From Brachycybe producta (lineage: Eukaryota; Arthropoda; Diplopoda; Playtdesmida; Andrognathidae), in contig JAUPFP010000004.1 in assembly GCA_036925085.1 (NCBI GenBank), forward strand, positions 9,336,938-9,400,937: a stretch of 64,000 nucleotides of DNA. The letters are read 5' to 3'. Shown piece by piece: positions 54,329 through 64,000 of this stretch (position 1 is its first letter; each line of letters opens with the position of its first letter). A program made the position numbers and the translations under genes. The notes under the pieces were generated by a model. The model saw nothing but the letters and a program-made list of their open reading frames with translations, did no database searches and was not told the DNA's origin.

Positions 54329-54762
54329 ATGGCTTCGAAATCGAGTAAGAAGTCGGCGCATTCGAGTAGTAGCAGCGGTTCCGTTTCTTCAACGCCGGTT
54401 TCGTCTTCCGCACCGACTCCCACGTCTTCAACTTCTCACACGAGGGATTCTAGACCTAGTTCACCGTTAAGTCCGACTCGAGTGAGTCGTTTGCAGGAGA
54501 AGGAACAACTCAAGCATTTGAATGACCGTTTAGCGGCGTATATCGATCGCGTTCGGCAGCTGGAGACGGAGAACACGAGACTCTCTGTTCAGGTTCACAC
54601 GAGCGAGGAAGAAGTTCGAAAGGAAACGACCACCATCAAGAGTCTCTATGAAACGGAATTATCGGAAGCACGGCGTATTCTGGACGACGTCGCCAAAGAA
54701 AAAGCACGATTGGAGATCGAATCTGGCGTCGCCAAAGCAGAAATTCATGAAACAACTGCAAA
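54329..54762 (+). CDS. Nuclear lamin, first coding exon (head and coil 1A)
   Basis: Lamins are type V intermediate filaments that form the nuclear lamina. The start at 54329 ([16 protein letters not shown]) is preferred over the in-frame ATG at 54221 because a Ser/Thr/Pro-rich head of about 50 residues is usual. [20 protein letters not shown] carries the conserved head phospho-site (LSPTR) directly before coil 1[19 protein letters not shown] is the diagnostic coil 1A start, followed by the linker and early coil 1B ending at residue 144. The exon ends at the donor GTAAGT, split within a codon. This position is equivalent to the end of exon 1 in vertebrate lamin genes. No later lamin exon is found before 64000, so intron 1 exceeds 9.2 kb. 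Whether it is A- or B-type cannot be judged without the C-terminus. Confidence 0.95.
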
Positions 54763-55175
54763 GTAAGTAAATCTCTCGTATATTTCTGTGTGTCTCGTTG
54801 TATTTACGTTAAAAAGCCGGCTGAGGAAGTAATTTCCGGTTTCAGAATGGGAAGTTGGTGGGTTTCATATGTAATGGGGGCCCTTGAGGGCTCCCATTAA
54901 CCGATTAATTTCAGTGGTTTGTTGACTTTGTCGTTTTATGGAATGAGATTATGAGGGTGACATAATGGGTGCGAGTTGTACGTTTGTGTGACGTATAAAT
55001 GGGTGCGACCTCTAGTGGGTGATAAAAATTGGCGCGAAAATTCTTCATGGCTTGCTTATCCTAAAGCACAGACTAAAAAAGTTATACCCGGTCAGACTAA
55101 AACACGGAAACTTATGGAAACGGACGCAAACGTGCGGAAAAATCAATATTAGACTACTATAATCGTTACAAGGCA
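54763..55175. other. Lamin intron 1, proximal part
   Basis: Strong donor GTAAGT at 54763. The first 400 bp has CG-containing moderately unique sequence that could hold regulatory sites, but nothing specific is recognised. Confidence 0.4.
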
Positions 55176-55795
55176 CGGAAAATACATGCAGACACACGGA
55201 AACGCGCGGAAAACACATACAAACACGGAAAAGCGCGGAAAACACATACAAACAGACGGAAAAGCGCGAAAAACACATACAAACAGACGGAAAAGCGCGG
55301 AAAACACATACAAACAGACGGAAAAGCGCGAAAAACAATTACAAACACGGAAACGCGCAGAAAATGCTTACAAACACACGGAAACGCGCAGAAAATGCTT
55401 ACAAACACACGGAAACGCGCAGAAAACACAAGCACACGGAAACGCGCAGAAAACACTTACAAGCACACGGAAACGCGCGGAAAACACTACAAGCACACGG
55501 AAACGCGCGGAAAACGCTTACAAACACACGGAAACGCGCGGAAAACACAAACACACGGAAACGCGCGGAAAACACTTACAAGCACACGGAAACGCGCGGA
55601 AAAACACTTACAAGCACACGGAAACGCGCAGAAAACACTTACAAGCACACGGAAACGCGCAGAAAACACTTACAAGCACACGGAAACGCGCAGAAAACAC
55701 TTACAAGCACGCGGAAACGCGCAGAAAACACTTTCAAACACACGGAAACGCACAGAAAACACTTACAAACACTTACAATATATATATTACAAATA
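55176..55795. repeat. About 31 bp minisatellite, roughly 20 copies, in lamin intron 1
   Basis: The unit is CACACGGAAACGCGCAGAAAACACTTACAAG. The left copies have CAGACGGAAAAGCGCG and ACATACAAA; middle and right copies alternate GCGCGG and GCGCAG. Some copies are shortened. It lies directly against the 3' side of the R1-like reverse transcriptase. Open frames on both strands are array artefacts. Confidence 0.9.
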
Positions 55796-55799
55796 CTTA

Positions 55800-57890
55800 C
55801 TTTGAGCATTGAAAATTGTAACTTGAACTTTTCCACCCATAAGATTGGTCCAATTTTATTCTCAATGGTTTTAACTGATTTTCCGGATACAATGATCACT
55901 ATATCATCAGCAAATGCTTGTACTGCATCGTTTTGTCCAAGTTTCGTCCTTATGTCTGTGAAAAAAGTTTCCATCGGGACCAACCAGAGTATAGGTCCTA
56001 GACAAGATCCTTGTGGACACCCTCGGGTCATTTTGATACTTGCAGTTCCAGACACTGCGACCCTCTCGTCAAGGAAAGAGGCAATGATCGTTACAAGATT
56101 GCTTGGACATTTCATCTTTTGGAGTATCAATATAATTTGAGGATACCAAGCTGAGTTGAATGCATTTTTGATGTCCAGAGATATTACTAGTGAGTGCCTC
56201 TTTTGCAGCTTTAGAGTTGTAATGCATGACTGCAGGGCTTCAATTGCCATAATTGTGTTCCTGCCCTCTCTAAATCCATACTGTTCTTCCGGTAAGTGGC
56301 CGTTCTTTTCTAGGAAAAAGGAGAGCCTTTTCGCGCAGAGCTTATCCAATAGCTTCCCAATCACTGGTAGCAAGCATATAGGACGATATGTCTTGATTCT
56401 ACCCATCTCTATCCAAACAACTTTGGCCGCTTTCCATATTCTTGGGAATTGCCCCTCTGACAGACATTTATTATATAGCTTACAGAGGTAGTTCTCTCCT
56501 GCTTTTAAGAGATGCCTTAAGACCACTGGCGGTATTCTGTCATTTCCCGGGGTTTTCGAGACCTGTATCACTCACAACCATCTCCATTTCCCCATTGCAG
56601 ACTGTAGGTTCGTTCACCACATTGGGGTCGTATTCCTCCATTGTCTCAGCTCTCACAACCCTTTGTTCCTCCGAATCTCTCTCTGGTTGATCTTGCGGAA
56701 AGTATTCGTCCAACAACTATAGCATCGTGTCATGTTCATTTCCTGTCCATGTTCCATCCTTTTTCTCTATGGTTGGAAATGAGTCTCTTGGCCTTGTTTT
56801 ACCAGCAAGTATATTATAAGGCGAGCTGAAGGGGTCCTTCGTTGATGCCTCTTCGCAGAATCTCTTCCATGACTGAGCTTTAGCTTTCGTTATTTCATTT
56901 TTAAAGGTACATCTTTGAACTGTATATGCCATGATTAGCCCATCTCTTATATCTCGTTGTTGGTCCTTTTGGAATCTTTTCCTGGCTTTCCGAGTTTATT
57001 TCCTTATTTTGTCTAATTCCATATTCCACCACTTGTTATTTTTGGCTATGGTTGACTTCTTTATCTGCGGCATTGTTTTCGAGCAGGCAATTTCACAAGC
57101 TTCATTAAATTTTTCAGACTATTTGAGCATTGTACCTTACCGGTATATTAACTGCTTGATGAATTTTTTCACTGAAGGCGCTCCAGTTTGTCTTCTTCCA
57201 ATTAAGCTTTGGCTTAACCCTGTTTTGGGTTGCCTGCATCGTGATCGTAAACTATGTATCTGTGATCACTTAGGGTCTCAGCACTCATGATCTCCCACAT
57301 ATCGACTTCTATATCTCTGGTGAGAGTCAGATCGATCCAACTAACTCCATTGGTCGAGCTAAAGGTGGGACCTTGCTTACTGTCATTATTTATCCTTAGT
57401 CTTTGAGATAAGATAAACTCAAAAAGACTAGACCCTCTTGGGTTTGCCTCACGTGAGCCCCATACAGGGCGTTTGGCGTTTGAAGTCTCCTACTAAGACA
57501 ATCGGCTTCCTCCTTTCAGTCAGCAGTGTTCTGAGCTTTGTCAGTATACTTTCAAAGTCACAGTTTGGTTCGGCGTAAACATTTGCTATAATGAAGGCTG
57601 CTGTTTGGAGCTCGACTAGCAACACAGATAAGTTAGGTGACATGTATCCCCTAAGGGATGTAACTCTTGCTCCTTTCCTTGTTACTATAACAGACTTGAC
57701 GTTCCCCTCATATTGACATAGCTCACCCCCAACAGCATATTCTTGTTGATTATCTGTGGGTTTGGCTCTTGGATGCAGACAAAGTCTGCATCTCTACTCG
57801 ATTTCTCCAGACAGTTCTCCGCGGCTGCCTCTTTACCCAAGTTGATCTGCATTAGAGTAAGCTTATCTATGATCTATCTGGGACCAGGAT
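55800..57890 (-). pseudogene. R1-like non-LTR retrotransposon ORF2 (endonuclease and reverse transcriptase), decayed
   Basis: Read on the - strand, the AP-endonuclease begins near 57870 (LTLMQINLGKEAA), with DADFVCIQEP, LVGDF followed by a frame shift to RPVWGS, then GPTFSSTNGVSWIDLTLTRD and AETLSDHRYI. The reverse transcriptase follows from about 56571: TPGNDRIPPVVL, YRPICLLPVIGKLLDKL, EQYGFREGRN, VISLDIKNAFNSAWY (motif A Asp), TRGCPQGSCLGPILW (motif B), QAFADDIVII (motif C, both Asp kept). It breaks off after ENKIGPILW...KLQFSMLKV at about 55800, so the thumb and C-terminus are missing. Several stops and shifts disrupt the endonuclease-RT linker. The RGCPQGS form of motif B fits the R1/Jockey group. 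Confidence 0.85.
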
Positions 57891-59530
57891 CTGTCCCAGG
57901 CTTTCAAGTACATAGGGCATTTTTTATCTCTGGAGTTGTGACATCTCTCCAGTATTCCTTTTTTCTTGCAGTTTATGCATTCTACTTTCTTGTTTTTCCA
58001 GTCCTTCAATTTATGGTCTTCTCTGCAGGCGATGCAACTTTCTGCTGCCTTCTTGCAATCTTTTACTCAATGTCCTAATTCGTTACACTTACATGTATAG
58101 TATTGAGTCACGTCAACCCATTCTTCGACTCTATGCCTTTGCCGTCCCAAGTTTATCCTCCAATTCGAACTCATAGCCTTGTATATTCTTGTAGACACTT
58201 TTAGTAGGACGTTTTTCTTGGCAGTATTTCTACACTGCCTGTCTGCTATCCAATCGAGTCCACCACGGAACTCTGTCTCTTCTCCGATCATAGTTGTTAA
58301 TTCGTCGTTGTCGTTCACTATTTCATCGATTACTGTGGCTGTACTCTTTTCTTTGTCAACCCCAGTGATCATTATTTTGGGGAGTCTTGGCTTTGGTTGA
58401 TCAAACGATAAGTTTCTCATATCCTTTAGTTTCTCGATGAGTCTATTTCTTTGGATTTCGCCATGGGCTTCGAGCACTAATGTCCCGTTTCTCCCTTCTC
58501 GTACCTTTTTCAGGCTTCCTCCTATATCGTCAATCGAGATTTTCAATTGTAATACATTCCGCATACGACGTGGTGACATTTCATCTTCCTTGGATTTAAC
58601 AAGGATAATGTTTTCACTTGATGTTTTATTTTGCTGTGTTCTCCTTGCCACTTGCGCATATGTATTAGGACTTATTGCTATCGTTCTGGGCCAATAACAT
58701 CCCTCTTTCTTTATGGCTTGATTTTCTCTTCTTATCAAGTCTTGGGAAGTTCGTGTCCATCTGTACATTTTCAATTTCCACCCTAGGTTCAGTCTGTAAC
58801 TTTTTCCTTTTGGCTAATAAGCCCTTTCAGTAGCGATATCTCTAAGTCATGATTATGCTCATTCATTATCGAGAAGATTTTTATGATTTCTTCCAGACTG
58901 TCATAGACCAATTTCTGTTCAGTTTTGTTAATTTGGATTTTACTGTTTTCTCGACTAACAGCAGTTTTTGTTCCGATTTGATCGTACATGCTCTTCAATA
59001 ATGCGACGTGGTCAAGATTAAACATGTCTTGTTCTTCACTTTTTTCAGTGGCCAAACTTCCTTTTTCATTCGGAGGCGTCTGCTTTTGGAGCTCAGTGCG
59101 TCTTCTTTTCGCGTTTGAGCGAGTATCGTCTTGATCTTTGTCGTTTACAATCCAAAGGCCAGTTCCAATAGGGCTTCCTATACTGGAGGAGCGAGTCCTA
59201 TCAATATTTTCATCAATTTTTGTCTTGATTTGCTAATTTTTTCGAGTAGTTGTTTCCTAGCACGGTGTTCCAGATCTTTGATGAACGTGTCTTTTACTCT
59301 TAAATTGCGGCCTTGGCTAATGCCAGTATGCAGTCGACAGTATTCCATTATGTACTGTTCTGCTTCTTTGGTAATTTTAGGAACGATTACTTTGTCCCAT
59401 TCCACCTTGTATTGACATTCCAGGTTTTTAGGTATGTCCATCAATATCTCACTCCTCGTTGTCCGTTCTAGGGGGAACAGCCCCCGACCCTTCCACAAGG
59501 GAAGAGCCCTTCTCTGTCTCATCACTGTCT
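57891..59530 (-). pseudogene. R1-like non-LTR retrotransposon ORF1 (gag) with CCHC knuckles, decayed
   Basis: The - strand frames 59525-59178, 59055-58789 and 58774-58067 form a broken gag protein. The N-terminal part (KEAEQYIMEYCRLHTGISQG) and acidic/basic helical regions are followed by the gag core (NVLQLKISIDDIGGSLKKVR, LRVKD and similar). The C-terminus has three zinc knuckles: CKCNELGH...KDC (with a stop right after the His), CIACREDHKLKDW (last Cys lost) and CINCKKKGILERC. This order, gag with three knuckles then endonuclease/RT, is that of R1-group elements. It is not expressible as it stands. Confidence 0.8.
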
Positions 59531-60121
59531 GAGATCACCTTTTGTGTTAGTGTTAGTGTTGTAGCATAAAGATTTTGCTCCCGGTTTTTGGGCTATTTTC
59601 TTAATTTAATCTTTCCAGTCAAGTTTAATCTTAAGTGATTTAAATAGAACTAAGTGTACTGAACACGTTGCAGCAATCGGTTTTAAAATTAGTCAAGTAG
59701 TTTTTAAGCTATAACGTTTTTACTAAAAACGCCATTTAACCTTGAAAATTTTCTTTGTTTGCCGCCATCTTGGAAACCACGTTTTTAGTTTTTTTTCCCC
59801 CTTTGCTTTCGGTTTTGGCCATTTAAACTAACTCACTCCTGACATCCAAGTAGATAATCTTGTAGGTTTTTGCCTGCTGAACACGCTGGTGAAATCAGAT
59901 TGAAAATCTGAACATTGGTTTGAGAGATATCAACGTTTTGCCAAAAAACGCTAATTTCTCATTGTTTTGCATTGAAGACGCCATACTGGATTTCTGTTTG
60001 GAGAAGCCATACTAGATAAGTACAAATCAAACTTCATAAATTTCTCTTATTGCCATTTCATTTTGAATCTAGCTTTTATTTCAGAGTTTTTTTAGGAACT
60101 AAATTTTGTTAGAAAGTTAGA
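59531..60121. other. Junction of two LINEs, 5' regions
   Basis: Probably contains the 5' UTR of the + strand CR1-like element. Repeated words TTTTTACTAAAAACGCCATT (59727) and TTTTGCCAAAAAACGCTAA (59936), and CGCCATCTTGGA (59763) versus CGCCATACTGGA (59981), indicate an internal ~215 bp direct duplication, a frequent feature of LINE 5' UTRs. Element boundaries not determined. Confidence 0.5.
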
Positions 60122-61264
60122 ATGGTTAATACTAGGTCTGGGAGGCAAGTTCAGGTTGGGAAACTAGTTAAAACTGTTAGGAGAGTTAAGGTTGAGAAGC
60201 AGATAGAGTCTGGGAAACAGGTTGAGTCTGGGAAGGGTGTTGAAGATGAGTTGAGGGAGAAGGTGGTGCAGCTTGAGGTAGAGGTGGCTTGGCTGAGGGA
60301 GAGGCTGGCTGTGTTTGAGTCACAGCCAGGCCCTTCTCACAGCAGGGAATCTGTGCCTTTTGCTACACCCCTTAAGCATAATACTGGGGGTGTAGGTTGG
60401 GGAGTTGTTTTAGAAAAAGAGAGAAGAAAGGTTAGGCCAGCTTTAGCTTCAGAATGTACTCCAGTAAAGAACAGGTTTAATGTTTTTAGGGAATTATCGG
60501 TGGGATCTGTGGAGGTAGTAGAAAGTGTAAATGTAGAGCAGAGGGGAAATAAGAATAAAATAAGAAATAAAGATAAGAAAAATTAAAAATAAGAAAAAAA
60601 GTGTAGGGAATGTAAATGCAGCTCAGGAGGGTGTTAGCAAGGTATTAGTAAGGGTAAGAAGGGTGTTAATAAGGGTAAGAAGAATGTCAGTAAGGCTGAG
60701 GAAAGAAATGAGGGTGGGGTTATTTTGGAAAGGGTGCAGAGCAGAGCAGTAATTTTTGTAGGTGATAGTAATGTCAAAAGGCTTGATAAGTGGGTGGTGG
60801 GTGAAGATAGAGGAAAAGTAAGTGTAGCTTGTTTACCAGGGGCTCAGATTAAAGATGTTAAGGAAAGAATCAAGAGAATGGTATGTGGGGAAAAAGCAGA
60901 AGAGGTCTTAGTTGTTCTGCAAGTGGGGGCTAATGATGTGTGTAGACAGTTTGGAGGGGAAGTTTTAGATGGGCTAGCGGACTTAGTAAAGCATACTTTA
61001 TGTTGTAGGGCTGGAGTTACTGTTAAAGTTAGTGCTATTCCTGAGAGGTGGGATAGGGGTAATATAGTTACTCGTAAGGCACGTTATGTAAATGATAAAT
61101 TAATTGAAGCATGTAGTAAGGTGGGGGCCCAGGTAATAGACTGGAGGGCAGCTATGCTCAATTTTGGGGGTTCCTGGAGTTGGGATGGGGTTCATTTTAA
61201 TTACAGGGCTGGCAGGATTGTGGGTAAAAAGATAGGTGATTTTGTTAAGCATTTTTTAGGGTAA
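60122..61264 (+). pseudogene. CR1-like LINE ORF1 with SGNH esterase domain
   Basis: ORF1 of CR1/L2-group LINEs encodes an RNA-binding, coiled-coil protein with an SGNH (GDSL-type) esterase domain. The N-terminal part starts MVNTRSGRQVQVGKLVKTVR and has a leucine-rich coiled coil (ELREKVVQLEVEVAWLRERL). It stops at 60586. After a short Lys-rich linker that needs a frame shift, the esterase domain opens at about 60725: VIFVGDSNVKRL (block I Ser), VLQVGANDVC (block III Asn, G-x-N-D) and WSWDGVHFNYRAG (block V Asp and His). All catalytic residues are retained. The linker contains GGTGTTA/GGGTAAGAA repeats, the likely cause of the shift. One or two lesions separate it from an intact frame. Confidence 0.85.
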
Positions 61265-61311
61265 GGTTTTGGGGTTTAGGTGCAAATGCTTTAGGGGGGG
61301 TTGATACTAAT

Positions 61312-64000
61312 ATGAATGCTCCACAGCTTGTTGCTGGGAGCAATAGTTCCTTTGTTTCAGGTATTATTTCTTCAAACACTGTCCAGGAAGGAAATCATTT
61401 AGGAAAACACACTTCAGCTATACCTTCACATGTAAAGGTTATGGTAGTTAACTGTAGGAGTCTACAAAACAAAGTTCCTGAGTTCATTGCGGCAGTTGAG
61501 GAGACTGGTTGCAATATAATTCTTGGTACAGAGTCATGGCTTGATGATACTGTTAATAATGGGGAAATATTTCCAGATGGTTTCACAGTGGTCCGTAGAG
61601 ACAGGGTTGGTCGTTCTGGAGGTGGGGTTTTCATAGCTATTTCACAAATATTTCATAGTTGCAGGGAAACAAGTTTTGAAACAGACTGTGAAATAGTATG
61701 TTGTAGTTTAAGGCTAAAGAATGGTAAAAAGGTGTTTTTATATTCTTTCTATCGGCCACCGGGATCCTCCATAGCAGATGTCACTAGTGTAAGAACTTCT
61801 TTGGACACTCTTCATCGTAAATACCATAGCCCAATCATTATTTTAGGAGGTGATGTAAATTTTCCAAACATCAACTGGGAAATGCATACGGTGATCAGTG
61901 GCAGTGACACGCCATTAGCAGTTTCATTTTTAGATAGTATGAATACTTATTCTATGGAACAGGTTGTAACTAAACCAACCAGAAATGACAAAATTCTTGA
62001 TGTAGTACTGACTAATAGTCCGGAGTTATTATCCAATGTTAGGGTATCAGGGGAATTAGTGATCATCAGATTGTCTTATGTGATGTTAATGCATGTGTGG
62101 AAAAAATTTCTGAGGTTAAGAGTAGTTTCTTTTTAACAAATGTAATTGGGATGGCTTTAAGTCACATTTGATAGATAATTTTCATAAATTTAAAGAATGT
62201 TTTCATCCTCAAAATGTGAATTTGAATTGGTCACGATTTCATAGTTTAATTTTAAATGGGTCTTCCTCCTTTATTCCAACCAAGGTAGTTAGAGACTGTG
62301 CCACACCAGTATGGTACACCAGCAAAGTTAAAAGGGCTCTTCGTAAGCAACGCTTATGGAGGAATAGGGCTAGAAATCACCCAAAATTAGTGAATTGCAA
62401 TGAATTCCGTATTGCACGCACAGCAGCGAAACGGGAAATCTTGTTAGCTCATGATAATTTTAAAACAGAAATGCTTGGAGAATGGTTAAAAACGGACCCA
62501 AAATTATTTTGGCGTTACATCAAGAACTCTAGGCGAAGTAGAGAATCTATTCCTTCTCTGGTTGACACAAATGGGAAGCTTGTTTCAGATCCAGTAGGGA
62601 AAGCTACCTTATTAAATGAACAATACAAGAAGGTCTTCACAATTGATGATGGCATACCACATGAGGGTTTTCCTTCAACATCTCTTTTTATGGATCAAAT
62701 TGTAATAACTGCAGATGGGATAGTCAAGCAACTTCTAAAATTAGACTCAAATAAAACCTGTGGTCCAGATGGGATGTATGCTATCATTTTAAAAAATCTT
62801 GCACAAGAGTTGGGTCCATACCTTCAGTTAATTTTTCAACAGAGTTTAGATGTAGGTATTGTACCAGATATGTGGAAATTAGCTAATGTTAGTCCAATTT
62901 TTAAATCAGGAGACAAGTCTCAGGTAACTAATTACAGACCCGTGTCTTTAACCTCGATAGTTTGCAAGGTCCTTGAACATATTATATATTCCTCAATGAA
63001 TTTTCTTATGGAAAACAATCTTTTGTGTGATAACCAGCATGGGTTTCTTAGGGGGCGTTCATGTGAAACCCAGCTTATTCTTTTAGTTGATGACCTTCAG
63101 AAAATTTTAGACAAAGGCAGTCAGATAGATTTGGTTTTTCTTGATCTCTGCAAGGCATTTGACACAGTTTCTCACTCAAAACTAATGACAAAAATTAGTG
63201 GGTATGGATTGGGTGAACAGGTGTATAAATGGGTGCATTCTTTTTTGAGTGATAGGAAACAAAGGGTTGTTGCAGGTGGGTCTGAATCTGACTGGATAGG
63301 GGTTACATCAGGGGTTCCTCAGGGTAGTGTGTTGGGTGCACTTCTGTTTCTTTTGTATATCAATGACCTCAGCAGTCAAGTTAGCAGCAATTGCCGGCTA
63401 TTTGCAGATGATACAATAATTTATCGTGAGGTTACCTCTGACAATGATTGCCATATTATTGATAGTGACTTGAAAGCAATAGAGGCATGGTGTTCTAAAT
63501 GGCAACTTCAACTTAATAAGGGAAAATGTTGTGTAATGAGGGTAGCTAGGGGAAAGAATCCAATAATATTTCCATATAGAATAGGGGCCATTCCACTTAA
63601 TAACGTAAATTCTTATAAATATTTGGGGGTAACGATTACAGCTAAACTTTCTTGGAAGCTGCATGTCGAACAGATTATTTCCAAGTCTATGCAGATGCTT
63701 AGGTTTAGTCAACGCGTTCTAAAAAGGTGTCCCAGGGAGGTAAAATGTATAGCATATCAATCATTAGTACGTCCCCATCTAGAATACTGCAGCTCCGTGT
63801 GGAATCCCCACACTGAGGACTTAGCTCACTCTATAGAAATGGTCTAACACAGGGCTGCTAGGTTTGTTTGTGGTAAATATGGATATGCCGACAGTGTAAC
63901 TAAAATGCTTTCAGAGCTTGGTTGGGATAGTTTACTTGCAAGACGTTCAGATTTTAATCTTAATATCTTTAATCGAATGCTAGAAGGCTCTTGCCCTAAA
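61312..64000 (+). pseudogene. CR1-like LINE ORF2 (endonuclease and reverse transcriptase), runs off window
   Basis: AP-endonuclease: VMVVNCRSLQNKVPEF, LGTESWLDD (catalytic Glu), LYSFYRPPGSS, ILGGDVNFPNINW (Asp/Asn), ILDVVLTNSP, then SDHQIVLCDV in a shifted frame near 62050. A second shift near 62136 restores the RT frame. RT from 62168: LDSNKTCGPDGMYAI, NYRPVSLTSIVCKVLEH, DNQHGFLRGRSCETQL, VFLDLCKAFDTVSH (motif A), SGVPQGSVLGALLFLLYIND (motif B), CRLFADDTIIY (motif C), YKYLGVTI. A stop at 63845-63847 interrupts EMV*HRAARFVCGKYG, after which similarity continues to the window end. So there are two shifts plus one stop, with all catalytic residues intact. The C-terminal region aligns with the fragment at 12067-12612 but is a distinct subfamily. 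Confidence 0.9.

Noticed and set aside
55186-56140. 208- and 258-codon + strand frames of ETRRKHLQAHGN-type repeats
   Set aside because: They are translations of the ~31 bp array; the second continues antisense through the R1-like RT.
56156-58697. + strand frames at 56156-58697 (for example 57743-58078)
   Set aside because: Antisense shadows of the R1-like retrotransposon on the - strand.

Overview
The window is animal nuclear DNA from an AT-rich, repeat-laden genome. Three spliced genes can be seen, all with GT-AG introns: the 3' part of an unrecognised coiled-coil gene (about 1.1-6.1 kb, + strand), a complete nine-exon metaxin-1 gene (52.57 down to 49.19 kb, - strand) and the first coding exon of a nuclear lamin (54.33-54.76 kb, + strand). 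A lamin plus animal-type CR1-like and R1-like retrotransposons, mariner, hAT-like elements and Helitrons indicate a metazoan, probably an invertebrate. I cannot name the species. No rRNA, tRNA or bacterial-style operon was recognised.

Layout. 1-6.2 kb holds the coiled-coil gene, whose introns contain palindromic foldback elements. 6.7-48.6 kb has no convincing host gene and is nested transposon debris. The recurring families are: (a) a ~625-785 bp near-perfect foldback that targets TTAA (8 copies); (b) a hAT-like family with TAGRGRTGGGAC ends and ~8 bp target duplications (about 10 copies); (c) short palindromic MITEs with ACAGGCAA ends and 9 bp target duplications; (d) non-autonomous Helitrons that end in a hairpin plus CTAG and still carry the last codons of the Helitron helicase; (e) MITEs with CGGAGCCCTGTAAAGGACA ends flanked by TA; (f) 5'-truncated CR1-like LINEs; (g) mariner remnants, Harbinger-like MITEs and a ~190 bp satellite. 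Several elements contain internal minisatellites with units of 20-42 bp.

48.6-54.8 kb is a gene-rich island. Metaxin-1 (an outer-mitochondrial-membrane import and assembly protein) and lamin (the nuclear lamina filament) are transcribed divergently from a ~1.76 kb spacer that contains an 825 bp palindrome. 54.8-64 kb is, by inference, lamin intron 1. It holds a 31 bp minisatellite, a decayed R1-like non-LTR element on the - strand (gag with CCHC knuckles, endonuclease, reverse transcriptase) and a longer CR1-like element on the + strand (ORF1 with an SGNH esterase domain, ORF2 endonuclease plus reverse transcriptase) that runs off the window end.

The most informative observations are a filled/empty site pair that dates and orients one Helitron, MITEs trapped inside amplifying Helitrons, minisatellites that arose inside terminal-inverted-repeat elements, and the foldback in the metaxin/lamin promoter region. 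Repeat boundaries were placed by eye and may be off by a few bases unless a target duplication is quoted.
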